A stretch of DNA of 64,000 nt from Powellomyces hirtus (GCA_025526995.1 JAHLKG010000014.1:248001-312000), one strand, 5' to 3'. Counted from the first letter of the stretch, positions 46,001 through 58,673 are shown. The notes: a model not told the origin generated them from the sequence alone. Made by a program: numbers and translations.

Positions 46001-49000
46001 TGAGTCCCGGTTTATCGGTCTTCTTGGAGGCCGACTGATACCACTGCTTGGGTACTGTGTCTTTGAGCAGAAGATTCTCCCACACACAAGTCCTGTAAGA
46101 CAGTTTAGTTTGAATGAGAACGACCTGGGTTACTTGGTGTGGTATGCAAACCTGTAGATAGCTCCAAAAGAGGCAATGAGTTTTCCACCAATGTCGCCTG
46201 AGAATGTCTGTATCGCTGCCTGAACGCTTTTGTTGTGCGACAAGACATGTGTGCAGTATATGTCGGAGAGTAAACGGATGAACCCCTGCAAAGAGATCAA
46301 TGACCTGAATATACGCTGTCCTTGCTGGAGGCGGTCAGTGTCTTCTTCTACAAGTACATCTGCATTAGTGGTCGCGACAAGAAACAATCGCTCTCATGCA
46401 TGTGCACACCTTTCAGATCAATGTAATTTGCGATCAGGCTGTCTAGGCCCTTGAAGTTCAAGAACGCCTCGGCGGCGTCGACGGCTTGTTGAATTTCAGT
46501 AAGCATGTAACCGACGACCTGGGTCGGGTTGACTTCAATCAAGATCCGGAACAGATATGACAATGAGTACGAAGATGCCGATGTTGCGAAGTCGTACGGA
46601 AGAGTTGGCAGGGTGTAGCATTTCAGTATGAGCTGCACACCATCCATCTTGATAAAATCCTTGCAGTGTGCAACATTCTGAAAAAGCCCTTCCAAAAACT
46701 AAGCGGTGAATGCAAAATAATGTCAGAATATGCGATTCGGTAATGACTGCAAATACGTCGTCTAGCAGCATACCCTCGCGGTGAGATCAATGAATTGAGA
46801 TATGCGAGAATCCTTCTTCTCAATTTCTCCTTCACCCAAGTTCTGGTCGGCCTTGACCGTGTGAAGTGTCGCAGTCTCTGTATCATCCGCCGTAGACTCC
46901 TGTCCGATGGCCACAACCCTTTGCAGCATCTCGATTATAGAAGCCATGACGTAATCTTTCACCGATGGGTGGTGGCGAATCAGTTCATCCATAGAGTTCC
47001 CAATAAGATGCGGAACATCATTATCCTGCAATGTCCTAATGTGCTCTTCGGATGTGAGGACTTGCAGATATTTGCCAATAGGTTTAGCTGCATTGAACTG
47101 ATCCAAGCCTTGCTGATTGAGGCAGATAGCGCCAAAAGCGTTTGGAAGCGCCGATATCACCTTAGGAAACAGAGATTCAGTTATTGTGATGCGTGAGCTG
47201 AGGTGGTAAGACAAGAGCCAACCTCAGCTGAAATCGGGACGTCATTGGAAATTGCCGTGAGAAGTGCCTGTGGTAGCTTCGCTTCTTGTAGAATGGACAG
47301 GCAAGTTGGCTCATTATGAATGAATGTAGACATAATGTTCACGGCTGAGGGAAGTCACGATTAGCCGGCGATGTATATCCTAATAGGTAACGGGGGTTTT
47401 CCCTTACCCAGACCAAAAACGCTGGCGCCAAATACTTGTGTCTGCTCGAATATAGTCAACAAAGATGAGGGCAGCGTTGTATCGATAAGATTTCGCATCC
47501 GATCGGCGGTTCCGGATGTTTGCATCATATGTAAAACAAACTTCAATAGGGATCGGAGAAGTGCCGTCCTTTCATGAGGTAATTCCACTACAACACGTTG
47601 AAATATAAGAGTAGGCGCGAAAAAGGGACTGAGGCTAATGTTACGTACCTGTGGCTGGAGGAGTGCCGCTGCAGGATGTTCGAGTAACGCCTTCCATCAA
47701 ATCCGCCCCTTGTGGATTGACAGTTGCAGTAAAATTCACGCAATAAGTGACTTCATCCTACAGGTCGGGTACATATCAGCATACGGAGTCAACATGTAAA
47801 TCCGAGAATGTGCTGACCTGTATTCTTTGCACAAGGATCTCCAACCCGTTCGCCGCCGTAAATGGCGCAAAGGATGTAGTGAATCCAAACACCAAACTAT
47901 CGAGCAAGAGAATGCATCTAGTCACCGGCTAACGAGAGAAAGCGGCGTTTAGTGAACTGAATCGCGCACCATAACAATGCCAGCCCAAGTACCTTCACTT
48001 GCTCGGCGCGAGTATTGCTCATTAGCTGAATGAGAATGGGCAAAACGCCGGCAGATATTATCATATTTCCGCCCGATTGTGTCGACGCAATATATGCCAC
48101 AAATCCAAATAGCGCATCTACAAACTCCAGTGGGTATGTAGGTACTGGAGTTCAAGCAGGGGTTAGAAGAAGTTCGCTTTGTCAATTTAAGTTGTGTTAC
48201 GAAGCACACGGACCATCGGAATCCATGGATGATATGACTTTGCGCAAGATGAACATCAGAATTCCATGATTGGCCGAAGCATTGACAGCGGTCAACACTT
48301 CGCTCAGGCGGCTTCGATGGTGAGCCATACTGTCCAGGGCGTGCAGACACGCTGCCTGAACCTCGAAGATATTGGCCTACAAGAGAGTAGCCAGGTTTTT
48401 AATTACACTTCGTTTTGTTACAGTTGTCAGTAAGCAACACGCGTCTAACCTCATTTCGTGCATCTTTTTGAAGCACGTCCGCCAGTCGCTGGATAAGGTC
48501 TGGCTCAAATGTAAACAATCGGCTTTGTATCAAATCTTCATTTCCAAGAATTACTGTCATAGTCAAGATTAGTCGAGGACTCACCATGTTTTAGCGAGGT
48601 CAGCGATTTGCACACGTACCTAATACGGCAATGGAGAGCATCCTGATTGTAAGCAGCTTTCGACGTGTGGATACGTCATTCATGCCGAGAGCTATGCGAA
48701 TCTTCTGGAGCAACGGGAATTTGTGATCGTCAGTGATGTGATACTGCTCCACCAGTTCCATCAAAATCTCCTTGTCGGTCCGTTTCATCGAGTGGATGTC
48801 TGCGAGATGTATCACAGTCAATCCGCTGGTTAGCGAGGAATCAGATGCGCCTTTGTGTGACTTGGCAAGTCTCGAGGGGGTCGCGAGATTGGCCGGCGTG
48901 GCTGGAGCTGGCGTTGCCGGAGCTGGCGTTGCCGGAGCTGGCGTTGCCAGGGCTGGAGTTGCCGGCGATGGAGTGGCCGGGTGCGCAGAAACAGAAGTAT

Positions 49001-49815
49001 TGTTGAAGGGATTGGACAGATCTAGTGACGGCTTTGATCCTTGTGTGGAAGGGTTCCGATAAAATTGGAAATGCAGCGAAGTACACTCAGACGTGATATT
49101 TGTATCGTCTGCTAACAAATCTTCCAGCTCCAATCCCAATTGCTTTGTGCCCCAGTGTTGTGCCAAGATCGCTATGCGCTCCTGCGCAGTGCCCAAGTTG
49201 TTCCGCACGGATCGCTGACTGCCCAAACGTTGTGCCGGACGCAGGACAAGTCGAATTGTTGCCGTCAGCACATCCAAATCGCGTGTGTAGAGAAGCTCGT
49301 TCAAATGCTAAAGTGACCATCCACGCTCTGGTCAGTACGGCATATTGACAACTCTTACTGAGAGCTAATGCGACTGCCATTTCAGGTCTAATCACCTCAT
49401 ACGAGTTATAAAGACTGCGGTTTGTACAGTTCTTCCACAAGTGCGTGGTCAGGGCAAGGACGGCTAACAACAGCGCCTTGTGTTCTGCAGTGAAGTCCTT
49501 GCTCTGCATGTTTTTCAAGTCATACTCCTCGACCATAGTCTCCAGAATAGCATCAAAGCGATTGAGAACTGGAATCCAATGAAAGAAATCCGTTTTCGGA
49601 AACGGCCAGCTGTCGACTTCCTGAACTCGAGCTGCTATCTCCGCTTCCGGGCATTCTGCGAGTGCTGTGGCAAAACCCTTGACGTCGGACGACTGATGGT
49701 TGTCCACAAGCAAAACACATGGTTAGCCCGCCAGGCCACCGACTCTGATTATCATGAAGAAGCGACATACCAAAGGGGATAGCCTCTTCGGCGGACTGCG
49801 TTTTATGCGAGCCAT
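37096..49815 (-). CDS. TOM1: Tom1/HUWE1-type giant HECT E3 ubiquitin ligase
   Basis: Eighteen exons (49771-49815, 49396-49692, 48620-49307, 48450-48553, 48214-48376, 47993-48144, 47818-47928, 47649-47757, 47408-47587, 47223-47344, 46774-47160, 46410-46698, 46152-46359, 42321-46092, 40675-42259, 37333-40606, 37183-37268, 37096-37112) give about 3862 aa. Armadillo-like N-terminal domains include SLYNSYEHLNELL. A UBA lies near residue 1290 (VRQLVDMGFPRGAAETAL) and a UIM near 1400 (DPELAAALAMSM). Long acidic tracts follow, then UBM-like LEALPADLQQDVI and LDALPAELREEVL, and a C-terminal HECT domain ending FGFV. The catalytic cysteine (about C3829, in RLPSAHTC) has its codon split by intron 37269-37332. 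Tom1 acts on nuclear proteins, excess histones and ribosomal proteins. Confidence 0.96.
48901..48981. repeat. 15-bp tandem repeat inside TOM1 (Ala-Thr-Pro repeats)
   Basis: About five units of a 15-bp repeat (plus-strand core GGAGCTGGCGTTGCC). On the coding strand it encodes ATPAP repeats in an otherwise unconserved Ser/Pro loop of Tom1. Copy number is likely variable among strains. Confidence 0.9.
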
Positions 49816-50591
49816 TTCGGCTGCACGATCGTTGAGAGACCGCTGAAACCCTTAATATGGGCCGGAGATTCCGATTGATAGAGTGGTAAAAAAGGCAATC
49901 TCTATAGGAATACTGGCTTTGGTCTATAGCCGTAAAAGCGATTGCACCCCAATTTGTGATTGTTGTCCACGATTACAGAGTCCTGAATGTTTGACAGTAG
50001 AGATCAGTATCTGTTCGCGTTCAGGAAAGAAACCCTCAGAATGTATGGAGCCATGTCCAAGAAAGCGGCAATCACCTCTTCAATTGACCACAGAGAAAAG
50101 GAGGAAAGACCTTTGGGAAATCTGTCGATTTTGAGAAGAGGTGTTCGTGCGGGATGACCGCGGTATGGTTAGAGGTATCTGTGAACGAGCAAAATGCATG
50201 AGATGAGTGGGGAAGCTTCGTCCTGGATCAATCCATCCATTGTGGCTCCAGTCGCGTCATACATGCAGAGCCATGCCGTCAACACCAGATTTTTGACAGG
50301 CTCCATAAAATGATCTGTGCAAACGTGTATTGAAGACCCATCAGATAGTCAGCAGGTCCAATCCGGAAAATTCACGGTCATGTATCTGATTAGTGATTAG
50401 ATGTCACCGCGTCTGACATGGCAAAAACGCTAACCCCTCCGAAGCCTGACCAATCGGACATAAAGGTCGTATTTTATGTGATGCTTCAAAGTGCAAGAAG
50501 GCAGAGATTTCTTCGGCTTCTTCCTCATTCCTCCCCAAAAATGAACTCCCGCTATATACATGGGCTTCTCATAAATCATGCTCTGACTGCT
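49816..50591. other. Intergenic region upstream of TOM1
   Basis: About 780 bp, TOM1 promoter side and 3' side of RNF220. No supported gene or RNA. Confidence 0.5.
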
Positions 50592-52361
50592 CTATAAATA
50601 TATCTTGCGCAAATCAGCTGGAGCAGTGATTTTCTGACACTGTGGGCAGAGACGTTTCGTGCCTAATGTTTGCAGCCAGCACCTAAACATAGTCAACGTG
50701 TCAAATACACCGCGTAAGTTAAGAGACGCCATCGGGACCACTTACTGCTCACAGTGAACATGCCAGCAGATCACAGACACTAGTGGAATCTTATAGGGAT
50801 CGAGACAAATCAGGCATTTGGGTGATGATTTAGCGGAAGACTCCTGGGAGATCGTTTAAAGACTGTTTAGTTCTCCACCGGTCATGAGGTTGATGAATGG
50901 AAAGTCCACTCACCAAATCTCGAATGCGCGATTTTAGAGATTCAACTATAAGCTTGGTGTCCCCGCCACTCGAACTGTAGGTATTGGTGATCTCTGGTAT
51001 TTGTGCAGGGCTGCTCCCTATCGGAGTCTCATTGTCGTCCCCATTGGCTGTTCGGAACTGCGCAAGCTGGTCCTCATTGTACTGCTGCTCGCCAAACTCT
51101 TCAGTATCGTCATCGTCAATGTCGATTTCCTCGTCTGTATCCTCATCCGTCTTTTTGCGCACTGTGAACCCACTGGCTTTCCATCACACGAGAAGGAAGA
51201 GTGAAATTTAGCCAATTGTTGATGATACGATGCCCAGCACAGACTGACGCCCCGACAGCCCAAATCTTCGCTCACCAGCATAGCCGCCTTCAAGCATCGC
51301 TGAAGCCCTGACGCGTGTCTGGCCAGCCCAAGAATATTCTTCCCAGGCTTCCGGGTCGTTGCTCTCTCGCAAGTTCTCGACTATGCTAGCTTGCGTGGCT
51401 AAACATTCGTCAATATGGCGATTTACATCTTCCGCCTCGGTAGGAAGTGGCGCGTTGCACATGAAACATATGCTGGTATCCAAATCTAGACCTGCGATAC
51501 TGTCCATGTAAGTGGAAGTTCCGAAGAACGAGATGTTGTCACAAATTGTAATCATACTTTCTTCTGACGAGCCTCCCCGTCGTTTCTTATGTGATCCTGA
51601 TCAACGAGCAAGATACTTCAGACAGAGTAGTGAGCAAATGCATTCGCGTCATCGCGTGCTGACCTGGTTTGTTCGGATTCAGAGCCGCACGCTTTAACTG
51701 ACTGGCTTTTATCCGGTACAGCAACTACCAAGGACAACGTCAATGCAGTCCTACGTTCACACCCCCCACCCTTCCGGCATTATCATACCAGTTCGTTTTC
51801 ATCAAGCTGGTTTACAGCAGAGGGAGCTGGCCCTTTTCCCTTGTGCGAAGATGCGATTTGTTGTGCGGCTGCTTTGGCCGCCCCTCTCCTCACTCTGCTT
51901 TTGGGACAAGCCACAGATATAAACCAATCGTAAAACACCCTGCGTTATTTTTGCCATAGATCCCTTACCTTCCACCTTCTTCAGCTGCATCTGCTACCAG
52001 ATCATCTCCGACACGGCTTAGCTCCCACTCATAATGCGCTTGCATGATAGCAGGAGTCAACTGGGCTCCGCATATTGGGCAGCTCGAAAGATCGCTCTGT
52101 GCGGAAGATCCCCTGTCTGGCGGGGGTAGAACAAATTGTGGGCTTGAGGGCTTGCCATCATTAACAATAACATGCACTGGAAATGAACATACCAGAAGGC
52201 CTGCGTGACGGCCTGTCGGCACGTCCTTGTTTGCTTCTGTCCCCAAGAAGCCTCACAAGTTAGTCACGACCTGTCTCAGCAAGCACCGTGAAAGAATATT
52301 TCAAATTTTTCTGTACTGACGTGCGGCCTTTTCCATCGCTGGAAGAAGGGGGTTGTGGCAT
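50592..52361 (-). CDS. RNF220: RNF220-type RING E3 ubiquitin ligase
   Basis: Nine exons (52321-52361, 52193-52251, 51969-52116, 51789-51897, 51664-51724, 51276-51596, 50914-51176, 50746-50843, 50592-50682) give 396 aa. An N-terminal zinc module reads SCPICGAQLTPAIMQAHYEW. The RNF220 core has CFMCNAPLP...HIDEC and EEYSWAGQTRVRASAMLEGG, then an acidic stretch IDIDDDDTEEFG. The C-terminal C3HC4 RING (C344, C347, C360, H362, C365, C368, C379, C382) reads KCLICLDPYKIPLVSV, CWHVHCEQCW and LCPQCQKITAPADLRKIYL, almost as in vertebrate RNF220. That enzyme ubiquitylates transcription and signalling factors. Exons 1-2 encode a basic, unconserved head and are the least certain part. Confidence 0.92.
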
Positions 52362-52575
52362 CACTGATGTGGCTCCCGTTCTGCCCGCCTTGGAATGTCT
52401 CCATTCCTATGAGGAAACCTCGAAAAGTGGAAACAGAGTCGGTGCCGATGCTGGGAAACGCACGTGACCTATCAGGTCAGCACTGTCGGGCAAGCGCGAT
52501 CCCACTGCCAATGCCGTCAAACTGTCAAAACAAGCAAGAGGAATCTCTGACATTATTACACATACAAATTAGCGA

Positions 52576-54489
52576 ATGAGTTCACACGAAATGGATCCAT
52601 TAGCAAATGGAGAACAAGATGTATGATTTTTGCATGCTTTGCGTCCCATCCTGATTGCTCCTCCAAGTAATCATTTTGTCTAGTTGCTGCCCCCGCCAGG
52701 TCCAGCCGGATCCCCATTCGCGAGTCTCCAGCGAATCCCCCCACCGCCATCCCACGCAGCACCACCTCCACCATCTCACCGCAACTCTCATCATCACACG
52801 CACACGCCGTCTCACGGGAGCCTGTTCGCCGCGCCACCCGACTTCGTCGGGGATAACACTAATGACCCATCGCATCAATCCCATCGCAAGAAAGCCTCTC
52901 GCAGCAGCCTCGCGAGCATCCTTCCTCATCCATTCCGTCGCACACAGTCAGTTGCATCCGCTGGGACACTGAAGAAACTGGAGCCTACAGATCCTATTGT
53001 AATTCTTCGCAACATTCATAAAACGTATCTGCTTGGACTTGAAGGTGTGGCTGCGTTGCGGTAAGTTTAAGACCTCGCACCCATCGTCACCTTCTTCCGG
53101 CACAAAAAGCATGAACTGATGATGATACGTTTCAAAAGTGGTGTAAGCCTGAGTATCCAACGCGGGGAGTGGGTCGCGGTCTATGGAACATCAGGCGGAG
53201 GGAAAACCAGTTTGCTCAACATCATAGGGACGATTGACAAACCAACTAAAGGGGATCTGACAATTTGCGATACTGGTACGAAGGAAACGAGCGTTCTGCA
53301 AACAGAGCGTGGCCCTAATCCTTTTTTGCCTCTGTTTCTCTCAACGATCGGCAGTGATCACGCCGAATACCAAGGACGAAGTGCTGGCAAGTCTTCGCTT
53401 AAACAAGCTGTAGGTCAACCATCCCTTCCGCAACATCTCGTGGTTCATGCCATTCACCCAAGGCACTTCAACTCCAGAGGATTTGTCTTTCAGTCTTTCA
53501 ATCTGATATCTTCTATGACCGCCTTGGAAAATGTGGAGCTGCCAATGGTCTTGAAAGGCTCCCTTACGGCTCAAGAGCGAAAGGCGAGAGCTATAGCAAG
53601 TTTGAAGCGCGTGGGGCTTGAGCACCGCTTGCACCACTTTCCCTCCAAACTGTCGGGTGGAGAGCAGCAGCGGGTGACAATTGCCCGGGCCATTGCAAAC
53701 CTGCCCGAAGTGCTATTACTTGATGAACCAACGTAAGGCTGCTGGCGGATGCAAACTACTTCAAAGTTATCGTGCTGACTTTGTTTCGAAAGTGGTGATC
53801 TAGACACGCAAAATACATTGCGTATCCTACATCTGCTCCACACGCTAAACGTTGGCGAAATGATGACGTTTGTCATGGTCACCCACGATGTGTACCTCAA
53901 AAACTTTGCGCATCGTGTCGTGTATATGCGGGACGGGAAGATACACAGAGTCGAAATGACACGGTCGCAAAAACGAAAGGAAGCTTTGGAGGAGCTTGAA
54001 GCAAAAGTTGCAGAGGTGAGTTCACCATCCTCTGTTCTTCGTTCCAAACTTTAACACATTTGACATCCGCTGTGTGCGCAAGGGCGAAGGCAGGAATGTG
54101 GCGAGAGCAGCGACAAGCGCGGAAGGGGCTCCAAATTCTGACTTGCATACACGGCCGGTGGGGACCGTAACCGGTGAATCGGCACATCACCCGGGTCAGT
54201 ATGTCTCACGCGCAACAGAAGTGCGAGAGCCTGGGGACTATGCTACATACTGTGTAGAATCCGGTGTGTAATTGTTTCGATTTTCGGAGGCGCTCCCTGT
54301 GCAGTCTGTCTTACTCAGTGATTTGCAGGCGTTCCTGCAAAAGCCCCTGACATCCCCGCGCGGCAAGACCCACAGCTGATACCATCGGAGTCTCGCGACA
54401 AGCTGAATGGGCCACAATATCACCAAATAGATCGCCGAGATGGAAAACGCATTTTGAGGAGTATGGAAGATCTGGATCACATAGTGTAA
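52576..54489 (+). CDS. LolD/MacB-like soluble ABC ATPase
   Basis: Eight exons (52576-52620, 52684-53060, 53139-53275, 53355-53409, 53478-53732, 53793-54015, 54083-54263, 54329-54489) give 477 aa. A Pro/His/Ser-rich head of ~115 residues precedes one nucleotide-binding domain: Walker A GTSGGGKT (157-164), Q-loop GFVFQSFN, signature LSGGEQQRV, Walker B VLLLDEPTGDLD and switch THD. This set, especially GDLD, is typical of bacterial LolD/MacB ATPases that power lipoprotein or peptide export. There is no membrane domain, so a partner permease is needed or the protein works without transport. The end of exon 7 is uncertain: an alternative donor at 54195 keeps the frame. Confidence 0.88.
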
Positions 54490-54718
54490 AAGTATAACAC
54501 GGGTATAACTACATATGCCGGCGAGGCAGCGAAGGGATGGCAAAGGGATGTATAACTACGCAGGAGGGAGCAGGGATTCATGCTTCACGCCACTAACCCG
54601 AGGAAGTCCATCGCAAACTATGCCCATCAAACGATCGGTTGTTTACTTGTTTCGTCATAACAAGCAGGAGTACATTACATGAATAGATCACCAGCTGTTA
54701 GGTAACTCCGAGGAAGCT

Positions 54719-55604
54719 TCAGCTCTTGACCTTCTTTTCCAGAGTTGCGAGATGGTCTAAGACCTGTTTACGATGCAATGGTCAGTGGAGGCTACTATGC
54801 CGTTATGTCATCATTCAGATTTGCCCATTAAAACACGTACAGCGTTGAAGGTCCCTCCAGCTTGGACGTCAGCGGGTTCAAACAGTCGCGGAATTCCAAA
54901 GGTAGCCGTGGCTGCGCCAAGGTAACTATTTAAGTTCTCCATAGCACAGAACGCGAATTTGCCGGTGTTGACTTTGACGGGGGACGACGAAGGACGAACA
55001 GCGTTGATCAGCCTTCAGAAGGTTTTGTTAATGTGATGAGGTACGGCGGGAAAGGTCGTTGAGTGAGATACCTGCAAAGAACCTGTCCGTCCTTCAACAA
55101 CGGCTGAAGATCTGATTCGGGAACTGGCTCATTTAAAGTCGTGTATATCCATGTCCGCACATCTTCCTCGGATCCCTGAGCCGTAGCTGCTTCCGTCACT
55201 TGGTCGGTAGACTGGGATCTGCTCAAACGACCGGCCCTGAGTTGGCTCATCATGGCAGTGGGATCCATACCGAGGAGAGGGTTGACGCCGCCCATGCCGA
55301 AGATCTTCCGACTCTTCTGTTCCTCCTCGGTCTGCTCCTGAGTGGGGCACGCAGATTCATGTGGCGTCTCTGGAGCGACAGCTTGGACAGGCGAAGACGT
55401 TTTCTTTGCTGCCGACTCCATCGATTTACTCGAGTCAATACTGGATTCACGTTTGGACTTGGGCCGGGAGGGTCTTGACGCGCGCCCCTTTGTTGCCTGC
55501 ATACGATTGAGATGTTTGCTAACAACTTAATTGCTGCTTCAATTTGGCGACGGCAAGCCACATACATGATCCAAAGATCGCCCTGAGCGTTCCAACGCGG
55601 GCAT
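54719..55604 (-). CDS. Calponin/transgelin-like actin-binding protein
   Basis: Four exons (55566-55604, 55072-55496, 54841-55012, 54719-54763) give 226 aa. The first ~110 residues are basic and Ser/Lys-rich with SSIDSSKSMESAAKK. A single calponin-homology domain follows: EDVRTWIYTTLNEP, LLKDGQVLCRLINAVRP, KFAFCAMENLNSYLGAA, FGIPRLFEPADV and VLDHLATLEKKV, the order of transgelin/Scp1. No calponin repeat is present after the domain. Fungal Scp1/Stg1 proteins bind and bundle actin, often with fimbrin, which is encoded about 21 kb away. Confidence 0.88.
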
Positions 55605-55661
55605 CGATCGAGCTGCAAAGCTATCAGTGCGTCTTCTAGCAACCAAAGCCCGTTATCCTCC

Positions 55662-56587
55662 CTATTCACCTGATGGTACAGAGTTCGACCGCACTTGCTC
55701 TGAGGGAGCAGAAGCATCGTCTTTGATATTTTGTTCAATTTCAGCGCTGGCTGCAACTCTGCATTGTCCCTCGCCCTTGTGAGCTTTCATCAGCGATTGG
55801 CAAATGATCGACGTGACGCTTACGTGTCGTCAGAAGCTTTCCTTACAGCTTCTCCGATCTCGTTCAGCTCAGCGATTGCGCAATCTGAGGTCCTTGCGGC
55901 CAATAGCAGTTCGTTTTGCGTGATTACGGTGTCGAGCTTGAGCTCCAAATCCCCCACACGATCGTTGAGCTTTGAGATCTCCTCGTCTTAGCATCGAAAC
56001 GCGGTCAGCACTGTTGTCGTGTATATCACAGGATGAAATCATCATGCATAGAAGAGCCAGAGTGTTTCCCAGAAGGGGGGATGTCATATTCCTGTCCCTC
56101 ATTTCTTGTCGACCTCGAAAACTTTCTGTCTACTTTGACTGCTCACCTTTGTCGGAAACTATGGCCCTCAAACGCAAGACCTCAGCCTGGAGCTCTGCAA
56201 GAATGTCTTCCGGTGGAGTATTAGCAGCGCGACCATGTACCAAACATATGATCGAGGAATGTCGCGACGTTCTCCATGCGGATGTTGTCGCGCAAGACTG
56301 GGGACTGCAGGTTGTACCTGAGTCACTTTTCGGCCTATTTCTGAGCAGAACGGAGTCGTGACGTCGAGGTGCGTTCGATGACGGCTCCTGGTTTCCGGTT
56401 GAGTGAATATCCAGTGGGGAATACTACCAGAATCTAATAGTTATTCGCTTGTACTATGAATGCTCACGCATTGAACTGTCCGGCTTACCGTCCAAGATGG
56501 CGACGATGCCTTGCTTCCAGGCGAGGTCGAAGCTTCCTCGACCGTCGACGAACTTACTGGCGAAAACACTATCTCAGATTCGGCCAT
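55662..56587 (-). CDS. Small coiled-coil protein (partly uncertain splicing)
   Basis: Best model: exons 56489-56587, 56241-56304, 56147-56194, 55847-55986 and 55662-55775, 154 aa. The head is Ser/Thr/Glu-rich (MAESEIVFSPVSSSTVEEA). The middle reads NIRMENVATFLDHMF, ELQAEVLRLRAIVSDK and DEEISKLNDRVGDLELKLD, a heptad pattern fit for a coiled coil. The tail is polar and ends SNSVPSGE. The last two exons are well supported by frame and codon sense; the second intron is only 46 nt and introns 1 and 3 are unusually long (184 and 160 nt), so extra or different exons are possible. No family recognised. Confidence 0.5.
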
Positions 56588-56905
56588 TTTCCTTTGTCTC
56601 AGCAGGTGCTATCTGGAGTTTCTTCCCAGTCCCTGGAGCAGGAAAACAAGAAATCTGGAACAAGGGAAGCGAAATCTGCAAATCGAATGACACACAGCGC
56701 GTCAGCAAATGTTCAACGTCGCACGTGACCTTACGGTCATTGACAGGATGTTTCACTGTTTCCCGGCTTCATCAATCGTGCTGTGGGCGTCCGTGCACCA
56801 AATTTGTGTTTTGGTCATTGAGATACGCAAGCGATTTGTAGGGTTTTCCTTTCTTAGTTTAGGTCGTCCGTGTCTGCACCTCTCCAACAGCAGCGTCACG
56901 GCACC
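56588..56905. other. Divergent promoter region
   Basis: About 320 bp between the coiled-coil gene and Lunapark, transcribed in opposite directions. No other feature seen. Confidence 0.5.
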
Positions 56906-58673
56906 ATGGGCGGCATCTTTTTTTGGAGAAAGCAACAGGTAGTGCTTCCTGATCACCTTCGCAAGGGCAATTTGAGCTCGTGCTAAACTCTTTCCCCTAT
57001 CCGCATAGCAAGATGATGAGCAAATCCTTGCCTCGCTTGACAGCCAGATCCGTCGCTCGGAGGCACGAATTTCGCAACTAAGGCAGCGGCATCAGAAGCT
57101 CAAGGCGGCGTGGCTTTATTATTCGATATCGTTTTACGTCTTTGTTCTGGTGGCGTACTTTACGTACTTGAAGCCACGCAAAGACCCATGGGACATATGG
57201 TTGTGGAAAACTGGATTCGTCGTGTTGGGCGCCCCATTGTGAGTATGACTGTATCCAGAAACTCACTCTGTCAACGCGACTAAATACTAGCCATTCCAGT
57301 ATATTCGGCGTACATCGCTTCATACGCTATTGGTATAATCGCAAGGAGGCGGCGGAACGTAAGGCGCGATAAGGAAATCTGGAAGTATGATAGGTCGGAG
57401 TGCTAATCGTGCGCGATGTCTGTACAAAAGGGGAGTTTCTCAAAGAACTGAAAGAGAAACAGCGAGAGAAGGTACAAAGCATTTACGAACGAAGGACCAG
57501 GGTGATCCCATCTGACAGTGCTATATAGGTCGACGCTTTGAAGAAAAATGAAAGCTATCGCAAAACTCAGTTGCTTTTGGAACGATATGATAGCCCCACG
57601 AAGGAACGTCCTGCGCAGGTGTGAGCCGAGAGTCAGGCGTCAGATGCATAGCGCTCCTCCTAAAACAGGTCCGCTTATTTGTCCGCTATCCAGGATCCAG
57701 CCTCGAACAACGTACCTGTTCCAGTGAATGGTCCCAAGCCTCGCGGGCCTCCCAATCCTGTCGGCCCACCGAATCACCCGCCTCCCAACGGAATGGTCCT
57801 GAACGGAATGGCGCCCAACGCAATGTCCGCCTCATTAGGTTGGTCTCTGAGTGCTCTCAGCCAAGAGTTGACTACAACTGCTCACTTTCCTTCGACCAGT
57901 TATTCCACCGAACATGGATCCGATTCCCACCCCATCCCCGGTCTCCGCAATGCCTGCGCAACCGTTTTTAAATACACCGCCTGAGTGGAGGCAACAAAGC
58001 CCTTCGCGCACAGGTTAGTCTCGATTATGCACCGTAAGTTTGTAACGGTGTACTTACATTTTCGTAGCGTCTCCAATGGGCGTAGTGTCCAAAGGATGGT
58101 TTGACAAAGTGATCGATGTCATGATTGGAGAGACTGAGGGCCCTGCCAATAAGTTTGCTCTCATTTGTGAGGAATGCTTCACTCACAATGGCTTGGTACC
58201 CCCTCAAGCCTATTCCAACGCCAGTAAGTCTCTCTGCTGATCATGAAAATGATCGCAGTTCATTCATGCGTCCACTTTCAGAATTCCGTTGTATGAAATG
58301 TGATCATTTCAATGCTCCCAAAAATTATGAAGGCCTCATCGACAACCGACGGAGATTGCACCTCGAGTCGCCAACGTCTGATCCATTCAAGAGTCACCTG
58401 GCGGATGAGGCTTTTGGATCAGGTTTGAATTCAGGACAAGCCTTGAGGCGTCGATCAAACCTGAACTCGGAAATTGCAGAACTGGGTGGAGAGGGCCAAT
58501 TGCAGCCTCTGATCTCGAAGCCTTCAACGCCAACCCCCTCCTCCGGCGTGTCAGTGCACCCCAGTCCTAATCCCACTCCAGACTTGCCCGAAATAGTGGA
58601 ATCGATACCAACAAAGGCTCCTGATGACACCCAGCAAGTAGCCGTAGAAACCTCAGAATCAGTTGCAGCATAG
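56906..58673 (+). CDS. LNP1: Lunapark family ER-shaping protein
   Basis: Nine exons (56906-56938, 57009-57238, 57300-57358, 57431-57471, 57529-57618, 57694-57838, 57900-58013, 58068-58223, 58282-58673) give 419 aa. MGGIFFW starts with a likely N-myristoylation glycine. A coiled coil (ILASLDSQIRRSEARISQLR) leads into two membrane segments (WLYYSISFYVFVLVAYFTYL and TGFVVLGAPFIFGVHRF). A second coil (FLKELKEKQREK, LLLERYDSPTKE) follows, then a Pro-rich linker and the Lunapark zinc finger (ICEECFTHNGL ... FRCMKCDHFNAPKNY). Lunapark stabilises three-way junctions of the ER network, counteracting atlastin/Sey1. The tail is Ser/Pro rich. Confidence 0.95.
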
